Shown piece after piece: positions 8,566-17,743 of a DNA stretch of 64,000 nucleotides. A program made the position numbers and the translations under genes. The stretch comes from CAVQWT01 sp963717705 (GTDB taxonomy: Bacteria; Pseudomonadota; Gammaproteobacteria; Burkholderiales; Casimicrobiaceae), in assembly GCA_963717705.1 (NCBI GenBank), contig CAVQWT010000003.1, forward strand, positions 124,001 through 188,000, written 5' to 3'. Within the stretch, counting starts at the first letter, position 1. Each line of letters opens with the position of its first letter. The notes beneath the pieces were generated by a model. That model was not told the DNA's origin, did not search any database, and saw nothing but the letters and a program-made list of their open reading frames with translations.

Positions 8566-10515
8566 TCACGCCGCCTTCCGGCCCGAGGGCGGATACGTCT
8601 TCGCCTCGGCGATCCTGAGGTCGGCAGAGACCATGCCGGTGCGGCCGTCCTCGAACCGGACCAGCGTCTCGATGTGCTGCACCGACCTGCCGCCGTACAG
8701 CGCGTCGATCAGCACGCCGTACTTCTCGGCGATGAAGCTGCGGCGCACCTTGCGCGTGCGCGTCAGCTCGTCGTCGTCGGGATCGAGCTCCTTGTGCAGC
8801 ACCAGGAAGCGGTGGATCTGCGAATCGGCGAGCGCGGGATCCTGCGCGAGCTCGGCGTTGACCTGGTCGACGCAGCCGCGGATCAGCTCGTAGACCTCGC
8901 TGCGGCCGGTGAGATCGGTGTAGCCCGAGTACGCGATGCCGCGCCGCTCGGCCCAGTTGCCGACCGAGCCGATGTCGATGTTGACGAAAGCGCAGACCTC
9001 GCCGCGGCCGTGGCCGAACGCCACCGCCTCCTTGATGTGCGGGAAGAACTTGAGCTTGTTCTCGATGTAGTTGGGCGCGAACATCCCGCCGCCGGAGAGC
9101 TTGCCGACGTCCTTGGCGCGGTCGATGATCTTGAGGTGACCGGACTCGTCGAAGTAGCCGGCGTCGCCGGTGTGGAACCAGCCGTCGGCGTCGAGCGACT
9201 CGGCGGTCGCGTCGGGGCGCTGGTAGTACTCCTTCAGCAGCATCGGCCCGCGCACCATCACCTCGCCGCTGTCGGCGATCCGCACCTCGACCTGCGGCGC
9301 CGGCAGGCCGACGGTGTCGAGCTTGACCCCGCCGTCGGGCTGCAGGCAGACGTAGGCGCAGGTCTCGGTCGAGCCGTACAGCTGCTTCAGGTTGATGCCG
9401 ATCGAGCGGTAGAAGCGGAAGAGGTCCGGGCCGATCGCCGCGCCCGCAGTGTAGGCGACGCGGATCCGGCTCATGCCGAGCACGTTGCGCAGCGGGCCGT
9501 AGACGAGCAGGTTGCCGAGCGCGTAGTCGAAGCGGTCGCCGCCGGAGACGGGCTTGCCGTCGAGCAGGTCGGCGCCGCAGCGGCGGGCCACCGCCATGTA
9601 GTGGTGGAAGATCTTGCGCTTGATCGCGCTCGCGTCCTCCATCCGGATCATCACCTGGGTCAGCAGGTTCTCGAACACCCGCGGCGGCGCGAAGTAATAG
9701 GTGGGGCCGATCTCGCGCAGGTCGGTCATCACCGTGTCGCCGGACTCGGGGCAGTTGATCGTGAAGCCGACGTAGAAGTGCTGCGCGAACGAGAACAGGT
9801 GGTCGCCGACCCACGCCATCGGCAGGTACGACAGGATGCTGTCGTCGGCGGTGAGGCGGTCGAACTCGCACGCGCCGCGCGCCGACGCGATGAACGCGCG
9901 GTGCGTCTGGCACACGCCCTTGGGCTTGCCGGTGGTGCCCGACGTGTAGAGCATCACCGACACGTCGTCCTCGGCGCCCTTCGCGACCTCGCCGTCGAAG
10001 AAGCCGGGGTGCGCGGCGTCGTACTCGCGGCCGATTTCCTGCAGCCGCTCGTAGCTGGTGACGCCCTCGTAGTTGCGCAGCCCGCGGGGGTCGTCGTAGT
10101 AGATGTGCTTGAGCGTGGGGACGTTGGGCTGCGCCTCCAGCATCTTGTCGACCTGCTCCTGGTCCTCGACGATGGTGTAGGCGATGCCGGCGTCCTGCAG
10201 CACGAAGGTGAACTCGGCCGCCGGCGCGTCCTGGTACATCGGGACCGGCACGCCGCCCAGGCACTGCACCGCGGCCATCGCCCAGTACAGCCGGGGCCGG
10301 TTGTCGCCGATGATCGCGAGGTGGTCGCCGCGCCTGAAGCCCTGTGCGGCCAGGCCGCAGGCGAGCGCGCGCACCTCGTCGGCCACCTGCCGCCAGGTCC
10401 AGGTCTGCCAGATGCCGAGATCCTTCTCGCGCACGGCAGGATGCTCGCCGCGCACCGATGCGTGGTGAAGCATGAGACGCGGAAACGTCGTCAATGCCGC
10501 CGTGTCGACCGCCAC
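8566..10515 (-). CDS. AMP-dependent acyl-CoA synthetase (long-chain-type AMP-binding ligase)
   Basis: Adenylate-forming ligase of 649 residues, first gene of the liv operon. The P-loop is MLYTSGTTGKPKGV, the A-motif is GWFHTGDAGYFDESG, followed by LKIIDRAKDVGKLSGGGMF. Its size and C-terminal domain match long-chain fatty-acid CoA ligases, but orthologues placed beside liv genes are often tied to aromatic or branched substrates. The GTG at 10515 was chosen because GGAGGAGG lies just upstream; the frame stays open further upstream as shadow of the divergent regulator region. It probably traps the imported acid as a CoA ester. The exact substrate cannot be read. Confidence 0.9.
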   Translation of the reverse strand: MAVDTAALTTFPRLMLHHASVRGEHPAVREKDLGIWQTWTWRQVADEVRALACGLAAQGFRRGDHLAIIGDNRPRLYWAMAAVQCLGGVPVPMYQDAPAAEFTFVLQDAGIAYTIVEDQEQVDKMLEAQPNVPTLKHIYYDDPRGLRNYEGVTSYERLQEIGREYDAAHPGFFDGEVAKGAEDDVSVMLYTSGTTGKPKGVCQTHRAFIASARGACEFDRLTADDSILSYLPMAWVGDHLFSFAQHFYVGFTINCPESGDTVMTDLREIGPTYYFAPPRVFENLLTQVMIRMEDASAIKRKIFHHYMAVARRCGADLLDGKPVSGGDRFDYALGNLLVYGPLRNVLGMSRIRVAYTAGAAIGPDLFRFYRSIGINLKQLYGSTETCAYVCLQPDGGVKLDTVGLPAPQVEVRIADSGEVMVRGPMLLKEYYQRPDATAESLDADGWFHTGDAGYFDESGHLKIIDRAKDVGKLSGGGMFAPNYIENKLKFFPHIKEAVAFGHGRGEVCAFVNIDIGSVGNWAERRGIAYSGYTDLTGRSEVYELIRGCVDQVNAELAQDPALADSQIHRFLVLHKELDPDDDELTRTRKVRRSFIAEKYGVLIDALYGGRSVQHIETLVRFEDGRTGMVSADLRIAEAKTYPPSGRKAA

Positions 10516-10599
10516 CCGGGTACCTCCTCCATGAGGCGCCGGCGGGCTCTTCGCGGCCGCGTCCGGCGTCGGTGCTGCGCCCTCTGACGGGGCCGGAGT

Positions 10600-10606
10600 G
10601 ATAATA
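10600..10606. promoter_or_regulatory. Possible overlapping divergent -10 elements
   Basis: The only AT-rich spot in the 135-bp gap between the acyl-CoA synthetase and the Crp/Fnr gene is GTGATAATAGC. On the plus strand GATAAT (10600-10605) and on the minus strand TATTAT (10606-10601) each match five of six -10 consensus positions. They would serve the regulator and the liv operon respectively and would be mutually exclusive. No convincing -35 element was seen, in keeping with activator dependence. Confidence 0.35.
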
Positions 10607-10650
10607 GCATCGCGCGCGGTGTCATCCCCCGGCGCCCGCCGCCTCACCCG

Positions 10651-11391
10651 ATGACCCGAGAGCCTAGCGCCCCCCGCCCGCCGAAGCTGTCGCCCGCGCG
10701 ACAATCGGGCGCACCCGCCCCCACGTTGGCCGAAGCGCTGGCGGCAAGCCTGTGGGCGCGGGCGATGCCGGCGCCGGCGCGCGCCCGGCTCGCCGCCGAG
10801 ATCGTCGAGAAGCAGGTCCCGGCCGGCGGCTTCGTCGTCCGCAAGGGGGCGCCGGTCGACGCCTGGATCGGCGTCGTCGACGGCCTGGTCAAGATCGCGA
10901 CCGAGACCCGCGGCGGCAAGACGATCTCCTTCGCCGGGATGCCGACCGGCGCCTGGTTCGGCGAGGGCTCGGTGCTGAAGGATCCCGCCTGGCGCTACGA
11001 CGCCATCGCCCTGCGGCCGTCGCGCATCGCCTTCATGCCCCGCGCGACCTTCCTGCGGCTGCTGGACACCGACATCGCGTTCAACCGCTTCCTGCTCGAG
11101 CAGCTGAACGAGCGGCTCGGCCAGTTCATCGGCCAGGTCGAGCACGACCGGCTGCTGCCGCCCGAAGCGCGCGTCGCCCGCTGCCTCGCCGCGCTGGCCA
11201 ATCCGCGGCTGTTCCCGGTGGTCGGCGCGAGCTTCGCCATCTCGCAGGAGGAGATCGGCTACCTCGGCGGGCTCGCCCGGCAGACCGTCAACCGGGCGCT
11301 GAAGCGGCTGGAGGACGCGCGGCTGGTGCGCGTCGACTACGGCCGCGTGCACATCCTGGATCTGGACGGCCTCCGCCGCTTCGAGGGCTGA
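10651..11391 (+). CDS. Crp/Fnr family transcriptional regulator
   Basis: Regulator of 246 residues divergent from the liv/CoA-ligase operon and therefore its likely controller. An N-terminal disordered segment of about 20 residues is followed by a cyclic-nucleotide-binding-type beta roll (VPAGGFVVRKGAPVDAWIGV, TGAWFGEGSVL). A long dimer helix follows, and then a winged helix with ISQEEIGYLGGLARQTVNRA as recognition region. No cluster of N-terminal cysteines is present, so it is not an oxygen-sensing Fnr. The effector could be a nucleotide or an aromatic/CoA compound; sequence alone does not say. Confidence 0.88.
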   Translation: MTREPSAPRPPKLSPARQSGAPAPTLAEALAASLWARAMPAPARARLAAEIVEKQVPAGGFVVRKGAPVDAWIGVVDGLVKIATETRGGKTISFAGMPTGAWFGEGSVLKDPAWRYDAIALRPSRIAFMPRATFLRLLDTDIAFNRFLLEQLNERLGQFIGQVEHDRLLPPEARVARCLAALANPRLFPVVGASFAISQEEIGYLGGLARQTVNRALKRLEDARLVRVDYGRVHILDLDGLRRFEG

Positions 11392-11521
11392 ACCGCCGCG
11401 GCGGCGAACACGGAGCCCGCGCGGCCGGCGCCCATCGCGAAGCGACTGAACACCCGGAGCGCCGCGGCGGGCGGCGGGCGCCAGCCGCGCGGGCGGGCGG
11501 GCGCGCGGACCGTCCGGCAGC

Positions 11522-12307
11522 TCAACGTCCCGCGAAATTCGGCGTCCGCTTGTCCAGGAACGCCGTCATCCCCTCGCGCTTGTCGTCGCTGGCGCACAGC
11601 AGCCCGAACACGTCGGCTTCCATCGCATTCGCGTTGGCGAGGTCGATGTCCTGCCCGCGCTGGATCAGGTGCTTGGTCATCTTGACGGCGACCGGCCCCT
11701 TCGCCGCGATCATCCGCGCAAGCTCCAGGCCCTTGTGCGCGAGCTCGGACGGCGCGACGACGTGGTTGACGAGCCCGATGCGCAGCGCCTCGTCGGCCTT
11801 GACCATCCGGCCCGTCGTGCACAGCTCCAGCGCCATGCCCTTGCCGACCAGCCGCGACAGCCGCTGCGTGCCGCCGAAGCCGGGACAGATGCCGAGGTTG
11901 ACCTCCGGCTGGCCGAACACCGCCTTGTCCGACGCGACGATCCAGTCGCAGGCCAGCGCCAGCTCGCAGCCGCCGCCCAGCGCGTAGCCGTTGACCAGCG
12001 CGATCACCGGGAACGGCGCGAGCTCCAGCGCACGCAGCGTCGCGTGGCCCTTGAGCGCGAACTCGCGGCCCTCGATCGCCGACATGTCGCGCATCGCTGC
12101 AATGTCGGCGCCGGCGACGAAGGCCTTGTCGCCGGCCCCGGTGATCATCAGCACCCGCGCGTCGCCCTCGGCGTTGACGTGGACGAAGGCGCGGGCGAGC
12201 TCGTCCAGCACCTGCGGCGACAGCGCGTTCAGCGCCTTCGGCCGGTTGACGGTGATGAGCCGGATGCCGGGCTCGAGGCGCTCGAGCAGGATGGTTTCGA
12301 AAGTCAT
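11522..12307 (-). CDS. Enoyl-CoA hydratase/isomerase
   Basis: Crotonase-fold enzyme of 261 residues adding water across 2-enoyl-CoA. The oxyanion-hole segments are FVAGADIAAM and ALGGGCELALACD, the second containing the first catalytic Glu, and the second catalytic Glu is in FGQPEVNLGICPGFGGTQRL. The C-terminus KRTPNFAGR is the conserved end of hydratases such as PaaF and FadB1-type proteins. It lies 94 bp downstream of the 3-hydroxyacyl-CoA dehydrogenase gene on the same strand; the two provide consecutive beta-oxidation steps for the CoA esters made by the neighbouring ligases. Confidence 0.93.
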   Translation of the reverse strand: MTFETILLERLEPGIRLITVNRPKALNALSPQVLDELARAFVHVNAEGDARVLMITGAGDKAFVAGADIAAMRDMSAIEGREFALKGHATLRALELAPFPVIALVNGYALGGGCELALACDWIVASDKAVFGQPEVNLGICPGFGGTQRLSRLVGKGMALELCTTGRMVKADEALRIGLVNHVVAPSELAHKGLELARMIAAKGPVAVKMTKHLIQRGQDIDLANANAMEADVFGLLCASDDKREGMTAFLDKRTPNFAGR

Positions 12308-12401
12308 GGCGGAGTTCCGTTGGTGAGGTGCGTAGGGGTGGGGAAGCCAGGCGCGGCCGGCGGAGGTGGCGGCGGGATCGAGCCGCCGCCGGATGCAGCG
12401 C

Positions 12402-13256
12402 CTACGTGTAGGTGTAGAAGCCGCGGCCGGTCTTGCGGCCGAGGCGGCCGGCGGCGACCATCTCGCGCAGCAGCGGCGCCGGCCGGTACTTGGCGTCGCC
12501 GAAGTCGCGCGCGAACACCTCCATCACCGCCAGCATCACGTCGAGGCCGATCATGTCGGCGAGCGCCAGCGGGCCGATGGGGTGGTTGCAGCCGAGCTTC
12601 ATCGCCTCGTCGACGTCCTGCGGCGACGCGATGCCCTCCTGCAGCACGAAGACGGCCTCGTTGATCATCGGGCACAGCAGCCGGTTGACGACGAAGCCGG
12701 GGCTGTTCTTCACCACCACCGGCGTCTTGCCGAGCCGCTTGGCGAACGCGACCATCGCGTCGACGGTGGCGTCGGTCGTCTGCAGGCCGCGGATGACCTC
12801 GACCAGCGCCATCATCGGCACCGGGTTGAAGAAGTGCAGCCCGACGAAGCGGTCGGGGCGCGACGTCGCCGCGGCGAGCGCGGTGATCGAGATCGACGAG
12901 GTGTTCGACGCGATGATCGCGCCCGGCGCCGCAACGGCGTCGACGTCCTTCAGGATCCGTCGCTTCAGCGCCTCGTCCTCGGTCGCCGCCTCGATGACGA
13001 GGTCGCAGCCCTTCAGCCGGCCGTAGTCGGTAGTGCCGACGACGCGGCCGAGCGCCGCTTCCCGGTCGGCGGCGGAGAGCTTTTCCTTTTTCACCAGCCG
13101 GTCGAGGCTCGAGGTGATCGCGGCGACCCCGCGGAAGACCGCGGCGTCGGCGATGTCGACCATGGTGACGTCGAGCCCCGACGTCGCACAGGCCTGCGCG
13201 ATGCCGTTGCCCATGGTGCCGGCGCCGATGACGCCTATGGAGGAGAGTGTGTGCAT
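12402..13256 (-). CDS. 3-hydroxybutyryl-CoA / 3-hydroxyacyl-CoA dehydrogenase
   Basis: NAD-dependent dehydrogenase of 284 residues, the standard length of single-domain Hbd/PaaH. The Rossmann motif GVIGAGTMGNGIAQ is at the N-terminus, the catalytic HFFNPVPMMALVEV in the middle, and the C-terminal domain (NSPGFVVNRLLCPMINEA, MKLGCNHPIGPLALADMIGLD) is intact. It oxidises (S)-3-hydroxyacyl-CoA to the 3-ketoacyl-CoA. It is followed by enoyl-CoA hydratase; no thiolase gene is seen in the window. Confidence 0.94.
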   Translation of the reverse strand: MHTLSSIGVIGAGTMGNGIAQACATSGLDVTMVDIADAAVFRGVAAITSSLDRLVKKEKLSAADREAALGRVVGTTDYGRLKGCDLVIEAATEDEALKRRILKDVDAVAAPGAIIASNTSSISITALAAATSRPDRFVGLHFFNPVPMMALVEVIRGLQTTDATVDAMVAFAKRLGKTPVVVKNSPGFVVNRLLCPMINEAVFVLQEGIASPQDVDEAMKLGCNHPIGPLALADMIGLDVMLAVMEVFARDFGDAKYRPAPLLREMVAAGRLGRKTGRGFYTYT

Positions 13257-13418
13257 CGACGACCTCGAAACGGGGAAGTAAGGAACCCTCCCATTATGCC
13301 GCGCGGAACCCGGGGCCGCCGGCGGTGCCGTGCCCCGAACGCCCTGGAACCCTCCCGGCGACCGGGGCGCGCGCTCGTCGGAACGGAGGCGGGGGCGGCG
13401 AGAGGAACCCGCCCCGGT

Positions 13419-14411
13419 TCACCGCCGAGGCCGGGGCACCGCTGCTTGCGCGGCCGGCACCGGTGCCGGCGCGCTGATCGCGCCGGCCGCGCGCTCGATC
13501 GCGTCGGCCAGCTCGCGCCAGCCGGCGGCGTCGCGATCGAGGGCCGCGAACGCGCCGCCCTCGGCCAGGTCCGCGACGAACGCGTGGCGCTCGGCGATCG
13601 CCGTCGCCATCACCGGCGCGAGCCCCGCCTCGCGGACGGTCGCGGCGGCCTCGCGCATCTCCTCGGCCCGCCGTCGCCCGTGCTCGGCGACGCGGCGGAA
13701 GAAGTAGCTGCCGCTGCGCTCCCAGTCGAGGCCGGGGAACGTCTCGGCGAGCGACGCCAGCACCTCGCGCTCGACGCCGTAGCGGCGCGCCGTGGCGAAG
13801 CTCTCGATCACGATGCCCTCGAGCCCCTTGACGATGACGCTGCGGCACATCTTGATCGCCGACGCCGTGCCGAGCGTGTCCGCGGCGACCGCGCCGCGGA
13901 AGCCGAGCGCCGCGAGCTGCGGCGCGACGCCTGCCGCATACGGTCCGCCCCAGAGCATCGGCACGCCGATGCCGTGCGGCGGCACCGACGTCATCACCGC
14001 CGCCTCGACGTAGCGGCCCCCGGCGGCATCGACGACGGCGGCGCACGCGATCTTGGTCCGCGGCGACGCCGAGTTGAAATCGACGTAAGGCGTTCCCGGA
14101 GCGAGTCCCGGCGCCGTCGCGGCTGCCGCCACCCGCGTCTGGTCGGCGGTGACGGCGCAGAGGACGAGGTCGGCGCCGTGCGCCGCGGCGACCGAATCGG
14201 GCGCGGCGGCGACGCCGTCGGCGCGCACGCGGGCAAGCATCGCGTCGCGCCGCGCCGGATCGTCGAAGAGGCGGTCGTAGGTCGACAGCGCGGCGACCCC
14301 GCGCTCGCGCAGCGCGCGGGCAAGGATGCCGCCGACCTCGCCGTAGCCGATCAGCGCGACCCGCAGGCGGCCGACGTCGACGGTGGGCCCGGACGGACGG
14401 ACGGCGCTCAT
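13419..14411 (-). CDS. 6-phosphogluconate-dehydrogenase-like NAD(P) oxidoreductase with DUF1932 C-domain
   Basis: Oxidoreductase of 330 residues. The N-terminus has VALIGYGEVGGILARAL, a Rossmann fingerprint of the NAD_binding_2 type, then VDFNSASPRTK and a helical C-terminal domain with KMCRSVIVKGLEGIVIES typical of DUF1932. The ATG at 14411 gives a 13-residue lead before the Rossmann fold; longer reading upstream would run into the spacer. It lies 85 bp downstream of the ring-cleavage dioxygenase and ends the gallate-type operon. It may oxidise a hydroxy-acid intermediate, but its substrate is unknown and it is not one of the named gallate-pathway enzymes. Confidence 0.8.
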   Translation of the reverse strand: MSAVRPSGPTVDVGRLRVALIGYGEVGGILARALRERGVAALSTYDRLFDDPARRDAMLARVRADGVAAAPDSVAAAHGADLVLCAVTADQTRVAAAATAPGLAPGTPYVDFNSASPRTKIACAAVVDAAGGRYVEAAVMTSVPPHGIGVPMLWGGPYAAGVAPQLAALGFRGAVAADTLGTASAIKMCRSVIVKGLEGIVIESFATARRYGVEREVLASLAETFPGLDWERSGSYFFRRVAEHGRRRAEEMREAAATVREAGLAPVMATAIAERHAFVADLAEGGAFAALDRDAAGWRELADAIERAAGAISAPAPVPAAQAAVPRPRR

Positions 14412-14496
14412 CCGGGACGCATCCGCGGCGGCGAGCCGGGTCCGGCAGCGGGTGCCGGCATGCGCGCGCGCAGGTCCTCGGGCGGATCGCGGCGGT

Positions 14497-15798
14497 TCAT
14501 CGCCGGCTGCCGGCCGTCGCGCTGTCCCACGCCAGGTCGCCGGCGTCCTTGCCGGCGACCGAGTACAGCACCGGCGCGTTGCGCGTCTTCTGGAACGCCT
14601 CGAGCGTCTCGCCGCGCATCGCCGCATAGATGTGCAGGTTCGACGTGCCGACGACGGCGCCGAGCTTTTCCAGCATGAAGAAGATGACGCCGTAGTGGAT
14701 CATCCCGCGCCAGTCGCGGCGGCGGACGAGGTCGCGCTCCTCGTCGGTGAGGCCTGCTTCGACGAACATCGCCTCCGGGTCGGCCAGGAAGCGCGCGCGG
14801 TACGCGGGCTCGACCAGCCGGTGCAGGAACTTGTTGATGCGGTAGGCCCTGACGCTGGTCGCCAGCGTGAACGGGTAGGTGCCGGACAGCGCCTCGGCGC
14901 CGGCGAGCTGGTGCGCGATGTGCGCGCGCTGGTCCGCGCCTTCGTCGCAGGGCGCGGGGCAGGCGTCGTTCTCCCAGATCGCGGTGGCGATGCCGGCCAT
15001 CGACGGCAGGTAGTACGTCCGGTGCAGGCAGCGCAGGCGCGCCGCCATCGCCCCGCGCATCACCAGCCACATGATGACCTCGGCGCCCTCGAGGCCGCCG
15101 AGCGTCGCGTACTGGGCGTGCGTCATCGATGCCAGCCGCTCGGGATCGCGCTCGATCAGGTCGAGGAACTGCTGGTCCCACGGCGTGTTGTTGAAGCCGG
15201 CGCGCTCGCCGTGCACCTGATGCGACAGCCCGCCGGTGGCGACGATCGCGACCGACAGATCCTCGGGGCAGCTCTCGATCGCGCGCCGCAGCGCCTGCCC
15301 CAGCTTCCAGCAGCGGCGCGCCGTGGGAATGGGGAACTGCAGCACGCCGACCTGCAGCGGGACGACCGCCATCGGCCAGCCGGGCTCGTGCGGCGCCAGC
15401 ATCGACAGCGGCGAGAACACGCCGTGGTCGAGCGGACGGTCCTGGAAGAACGACAGGTCGAACTCGTCGGCCATCAGCGATGCGCCGATGTGCTGCGCAA
15501 GGCCGGGGTGACCGCGGACCGGCGGCAGCGCGCGGGCGCCGCCGCCCTCGTCGGCCACGGGCCAGGAGTCGCCGATGCCGAGGGCGAACGCCGAGTAATG
15601 ATCGAAGAAGAACGACGTGACGTGGTCGTTGTAGATCACGAACAGCACGTCGGGCTGCTTCTCCGCGAGCCATGCGCGGATCGGCGCGAAGGCCTCGAAG
15701 ATCGGCGCCCAGAGCGGGTCGTCCTGCTTGTTCTTGTCGTAGGCGAAGCCGATGGTGGGGGTGTGCGAGCAGGCGATCGCACCGACGATTCTCGCCAT
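14497..15798 (-). CDS. galA: Gallate dioxygenase / fused protocatechuate 4,5-dioxygenase (LigB-LigA type)
   Basis: Extradiol ring-cleavage dioxygenase of 433 residues. The N-terminal LigB-like domain has all expected iron and catalytic residues: His12 (CSHTP), His59 (YNDH), Glu240 (GLEGAEV) and the acid/base His193 (LSHQVHG). From about residue 310 a LigA-like helical domain follows (LTDEERDLVRRRDW, MIHYGVIFFMLEKLGAVV). This fused beta-alpha arrangement is characteristic of gallate dioxygenases (GalA/DesB), which convert gallate to 4-oxalomesaconate; fused protocatechuate 4,5-dioxygenases look similar. The downstream enzymes in the cluster fit gallate best, since no semialdehyde dehydrogenase of the LigC type or lactonase LigI is present here. 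Confidence 0.87.
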   Translation of the reverse strand: MARIVGAIACSHTPTIGFAYDKNKQDDPLWAPIFEAFAPIRAWLAEKQPDVLFVIYNDHVTSFFFDHYSAFALGIGDSWPVADEGGGARALPPVRGHPGLAQHIGASLMADEFDLSFFQDRPLDHGVFSPLSMLAPHEPGWPMAVVPLQVGVLQFPIPTARRCWKLGQALRRAIESCPEDLSVAIVATGGLSHQVHGERAGFNNTPWDQQFLDLIERDPERLASMTHAQYATLGGLEGAEVIMWLVMRGAMAARLRCLHRTYYLPSMAGIATAIWENDACPAPCDEGADQRAHIAHQLAGAEALSGTYPFTLATSVRAYRINKFLHRLVEPAYRARFLADPEAMFVEAGLTDEERDLVRRRDWRGMIHYGVIFFMLEKLGAVVGTSNLHIYAAMRGETLEAFQKTRNAPVLYSVAGKDAGDLAWDSATAGSRR

Positions 15799-15841
15799 GG
15801 CTGTTTTCCTTTGCGGGGAGCTCGCCGGCCGCGCGCGCCGC

Positions 15842-17170
15842 CTACCCGGCGCCGCGGACGAGCCAGAGGCTGATGACGGGGAAGGCGAGCAGCAGCGCGA
15901 TGCGCACGAAGTCCGACGCGAGGAACGGCATCACGCCCTTGAACGTCTCCACCAGCGGCACGTCCTTCGCCAGTCGGTTGATGATGTAGACGTTCATGCC
16001 GACCGGCGGATGGACGAGCCCGATCTCGACGACCATCAGCGCCAGGATGCCGAACCAGATCGACTTGTCGGTCTCAGTGAGGCCGTGGAAGTCGAGCGCC
16101 ATCACCATCGGGTAGAAGATCGGGATGGTCAGCAGGATCATCGCCAGCGAGTCCATCACGCAGCCGAGCAGGACGTAGATGAGCAGGATCATGATCATCA
16201 CCAGCATCGGCGACAGCCCGCTCTGCTTGACCCACGCCGCCAGCTCGACCGGCATCTGCGACAGCGCCAGCGCGCTGTTCAGCATGTCGGCGCCCAGCAG
16301 CACCAGGAAGATCATCGCCGTCGCCTGCGCGGTGCCGAGCGCGCTGGCGACGAGCCCCGGCATCCGCATGCCGCCGCGCAGCACGGCGAGCAGCCCGCAG
16401 GCCGCCGCGCCGATCGCCGCCGCCTCGGTCGGGTTGGCCCAGCCGCCGTAGATGCCGACGATGACCACGAGGAACACCAGCAGCACCGGCGTCACCTCCA
16501 CCAGCGCCGTCAGCCGCTGCGGCCACGGCACGCGCGGGCCCGCCGGGCCGATGCCGGGCCGCAGCGCCACCATCAGCCGGATCACCAGCATGTAGCCGAC
16601 CATCGCGATCAGGCCCGGGATGACGGCGGCGACGAAGAGCTTGCCGATCGACTCCTGCGTCAGGATCGCGTAGATGACCAGCGGCACCGACGGCGGGATC
16701 ATGATGCCCAGCGTGCCGCCGGCGGCCAGCGCGCCCGTCGACAGGCTGCCCGCGTAGCCGGCGCGCTTCAGCTCGGGCAGCGTCACCTGGCCCATCGTCG
16801 CCGCGGTGGCGAGCGAGCTGCCGCAGATGGCGCCGAAGCCGGCGCAGGCGCCGATCGCCGCCATCGCGATGCCGCCCTTCCAGTGCCCCATGAACGCCCG
16901 CACGCAGCGGAACAGCGCCGCGGACAGCCCGCCGTGCGTCGCGAACTGCCCCATCAGCAGGAACATCGGGATGACGATGAGGTCGTAGTTCGACAGCCGC
17001 GCGTAGGCGAGATTCTTCAGCGAATTGAGCAGCAGCAGAGGCTCGCCGCCGGTCAGGTAGACGTACGCCGACGCGCCCATGGCGAACATCGCGACGCCGA
17101 TCGGCACGCGCAGCGCCAGCAGCACCAGCATCAGCGCGAACACGGTCAATCCGACCGCGGTGCCGCTCAC
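15842..17170 (-). CDS. dctM: TRAP transporter large permease subunit (DctM)
   Basis: Membrane protein of 442 residues with about a dozen hydrophobic segments. Family landmarks are LALRVPIGVAMFAMGASAYV, IPMFLLMGQFATHGGLS, GTLGIMIPPSVPLVIYAI and DSLAMILLTIPIFYPMV. It is the ion-coupled translocator of a TRAP importer. The GTG at 17170 overlaps the stop of the small subunit by four bases (GTGA), so the two are translationally coupled. By position it imports gallate or a related aromatic acid. Confidence 0.93.
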   Translation of the reverse strand: MSGTAVGLTVFALMLVLLALRVPIGVAMFAMGASAYVYLTGGEPLLLLNSLKNLAYARLSNYDLIVIPMFLLMGQFATHGGLSAALFRCVRAFMGHWKGGIAMAAIGACAGFGAICGSSLATAATMGQVTLPELKRAGYAGSLSTGALAAGGTLGIMIPPSVPLVIYAILTQESIGKLFVAAVIPGLIAMVGYMLVIRLMVALRPGIGPAGPRVPWPQRLTALVEVTPVLLVFLVVIVGIYGGWANPTEAAAIGAAACGLLAVLRGGMRMPGLVASALGTAQATAMIFLVLLGADMLNSALALSQMPVELAAWVKQSGLSPMLVMIMILLIYVLLGCVMDSLAMILLTIPIFYPMVMALDFHGLTETDKSIWFGILALMVVEIGLVHPPVGMNVYIINRLAKDVPLVETFKGVMPFLASDFVRIALLLAFPVISLWLVRGAG

Positions 17171-17736
17171 GCCTCGTCCCCCGCCGCGGCGCGCGCGGTA
17201 CTCTCGGCGGCAACCAGCGCCGCCCCCGCGTGCCGGGTCATCATGTAGAAGCCGGCCAGCCCGAGCAGCACGAAGCCCGGGACCATCAGCAGCGGCCCCC
17301 ACCACTGCGGCAGGCCGAGGATCATCGTTTCCTCGCCGGAGGCCTTGAGCGTCAGGGCCGCGGCGGCAGTCCGCCACGCGATCAGCGCGCCGAACAGGCC
17401 GACCAGCAGCGAGCCGGCCGCGTCGAGCCACTGGACGACCGTCGGCCGCAGGTTCTGCGTGAAGAAGTCCACCTTGACGTCGCCGCCGACCAGGTGGCAG
17501 TACGCGAAGAACGTCGAGCTCGCCACCGCCGCGCAGATCTGCAGCAGCTCGACGTCCCCCGGCACCGGCGCGCTGAACAGCTTGCGCCCGGTGATCGACA
17601 CGATCGACATCACGACCAGGGCGACGAACACCAGCCCGCCGGCGATGGCCATGACCTTGCTCGCGACGAGCAGCATCCGGCCCAGCGGGCCGAAGGTCAT
17701 CGCCGGCGCGGACAGCGGGTTGCCGTCGCCCTGCAT
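17167..17736 (-). CDS. dctQ: TRAP transporter small permease subunit (DctQ)
   Basis: Small four-helix TRAP membrane subunit of 189 residues. A typical first helix (VMAIAGGLVFVALVVMSIV) is followed by TGRKLFSAPVPGDVELLQIC, then FFAYCHLVGGDVKVDFFTQ, the conserved region in which a polar/charged motif follows the second helix. It bridges binding protein and large permease. It sits eight bases after the dctP stop and overlaps dctM by four bases. Confidence 0.92.
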   Translation of the reverse strand: MQGDGNPLSAPAMTFGPLGRMLLVASKVMAIAGGLVFVALVVMSIVSITGRKLFSAPVPGDVELLQICAAVASSTFFAYCHLVGGDVKVDFFTQNLRPTVVQWLDAAGSLLVGLFGALIAWRTAAAALTLKASGEETMILGLPQWWGPLLMVPGFVLLGLAGFYMMTRHAGAALVAAESTARAAAGDEA

Positions 17737-17743
17737 TGCCGCC

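Noticed and set aside
7885..10587. A 900-codon open frame on the plus strand
   Set aside because: It lies opposite livG and the acyl-CoA synthetase, has Arg/Val/Asp-rich composition and no domain; an antisense shadow of GC-rich codons.
10651..11391. This regulator as the FNR that binds the box at 53709-53722
   Set aside because: It lacks the N-terminal cysteines of oxygen-sensing FNR and lies by the liv operon it most likely controls.
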